Shown piece by piece: positions 63,621 through 64,000 of a stretch of DNA of 64,000 nucleotides. A program made the position numbers and the translations under genes. Position 1 is the first letter of the stretch. Each line of letters begins with the position of its first letter. Under the pieces are notes generated by a model. It ran no database searches, was not told where the DNA came from, and saw only the letters and a list, made by a program, of their open reading frames with translations. Origin of the DNA: Sinorhizobium garamanticum (GTDB lineage Bacteria > Pseudomonadota > Alphaproteobacteria > Rhizobiales > Rhizobiaceae); assembly GCF_029892065.1 (NCBI RefSeq), contig NZ_CP120373.1, forward strand, positions 2,301,001 through 2,365,000. The letters are read 5' to 3'.

Positions 63621-63983
63621 CTATCGGCGCAGAAGCGCAGCCGCGATAAGGCCTATCGCCGCTGCCGCGCCGAGCGTTGCGATCGGGTGCTCGCGCACCG
63701 CCCTGCGGAGCTCCCTTTCCGTCCCGGAATAGCGGTCGCGCAAATCCGCGAGCAGTTGCTCGCCGCTGGCCAGCAGATTTTCAAGATCGGCTTCGGCCCG
63801 ATCGCGCGCGCCTTTTGCCTTGGCTTTTGCGTCGTGGGAAACGGCCGCCCCGCGCTCGCTAAGCAGTCCGACGAGCGCCGCTATGTCCTCTCGAATTTCG
63901 TGGAGTTGGTCTTCGATAGGAGTTTCGCTGTGCCCGCCATTGCGTTTTCTGGTGCTCGAACTCGAGAAGAGACCCGTTGCCAT
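63621..63983 (-). CDS. ElaB/YqjD-like DUF883 protein
   Basis: A 120-residue protein with a hydrophilic, charged helical region (about 20-95, ERGAAVSHDAKAKAKGARDR) and a C-terminal membrane anchor (AAAAIGLIAAALLRR). The DUF883/ElaB/YqjD family associates with the inner membrane and, in E. coli, with ribosomes in stationary phase. ATG at 63983 has GGGAGC upstream on the minus strand. It probably forms an operon with the holin-like gene (76-base gap). Its promoter lies beyond the window end. Confidence 0.82.
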   Translation of the reverse strand: MATGLFSSSSTRKRNGGHSETPIEDQLHEIREDIAALVGLLSERGAAVSHDAKAKAKGARDRAEADLENLLASGEQLLADLRDRYSGTERELRRAVREHPIATLGAAAAIGLIAAALLRR

Positions 63984-64000
63984 GATATGAAGCTCCCTTT

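Overview
The window looks like chromosomal DNA of a Sinorhizobium/Ensifer-type alphaproteobacterium (order Hyphomicrobiales). This rests on gene content and order: soxBDAG, livHMGF-x-livK, ohrR-hydrolase, an interrupted urease operon, a reductive pyrimidine catabolism block, smoC-EFGK-smoS-mtlK, and a phyR/nepR/rpoE2/kinase general stress locus. It also rests on high-GC coding DNA and several copies of rhizobial palindromic mosaic (RIME-like) repeats. I recall very similar neighbourhoods in S. meliloti, but species cannot be fixed from sequence reading alone. No rRNA, tRNA, IS element, prophage or CRISPR array was seen.

Layout. 1-5.8 kb: the end of a nitrilase-superfamily gene, then a likely quinone/aromatic-electrophile detoxification group (VOC dioxygenase-like protein, NADPH-FMN reductase, and a VOC + serine-hydrolase fusion), an SDR and cysQ. 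6-11.2 kb: heterotetrameric sarcosine oxidase soxBDAG. 11.5-17.1 kb: branched-chain amino-acid ABC transporter livHMGF, a small membrane protein and livK. 17.2-18.9 kb: divergent ohrR-type regulator and Tat-exported chloroperoxidase-like hydrolase. 19.1-27.6 kb: ureD-A-B-C-E-F-G with seven extra genes in between. 27.6-28.3 kb: a frameshifted FNR-type regulator. 28.4-32.9 kb: RND efflux pair. 33.5-38 kb: NMT1/SsuABC-type ABC transporter operon with embedded DMT and GNAT genes, and a divergent cupin.

38.6-49 kb holds the complete reductive pyrimidine route, preT/preA -> hydA -> hyuC, plus the RutR-type regulator. The block is interrupted by a redox-type adenylate cyclase (cyaC-like) and a LysR/oxidoreductase pair. 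RutR-like palindromes lie in front of both halves, which suggests one regulon. 49.2-59.2 kb: sorbitol/mannitol operon (smoC regulator; smoEFGK transporter; smoS and mtlK dehydrogenases; HAD phosphatase; FGGY kinase).

59.4-63 kb: the general stress response locus. phyR-type rsiB1 diverges from nepR-type rsiA1-rpoE2, followed by an HWE/HisKA_2 kinase. Two back-to-back GGAAC-N16/17-CGTT promoters separate the divergent pair. A third such promoter precedes a gene-free stretch ending in a perfect terminator, which I read as a stress-induced small RNA. The window ends with two small membrane/stress-type proteins (holin-like and DUF883).

Starts were chosen from Shine-Dalgarno spacing and family lengths. 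Functions named from families are inference unless motifs are quoted.
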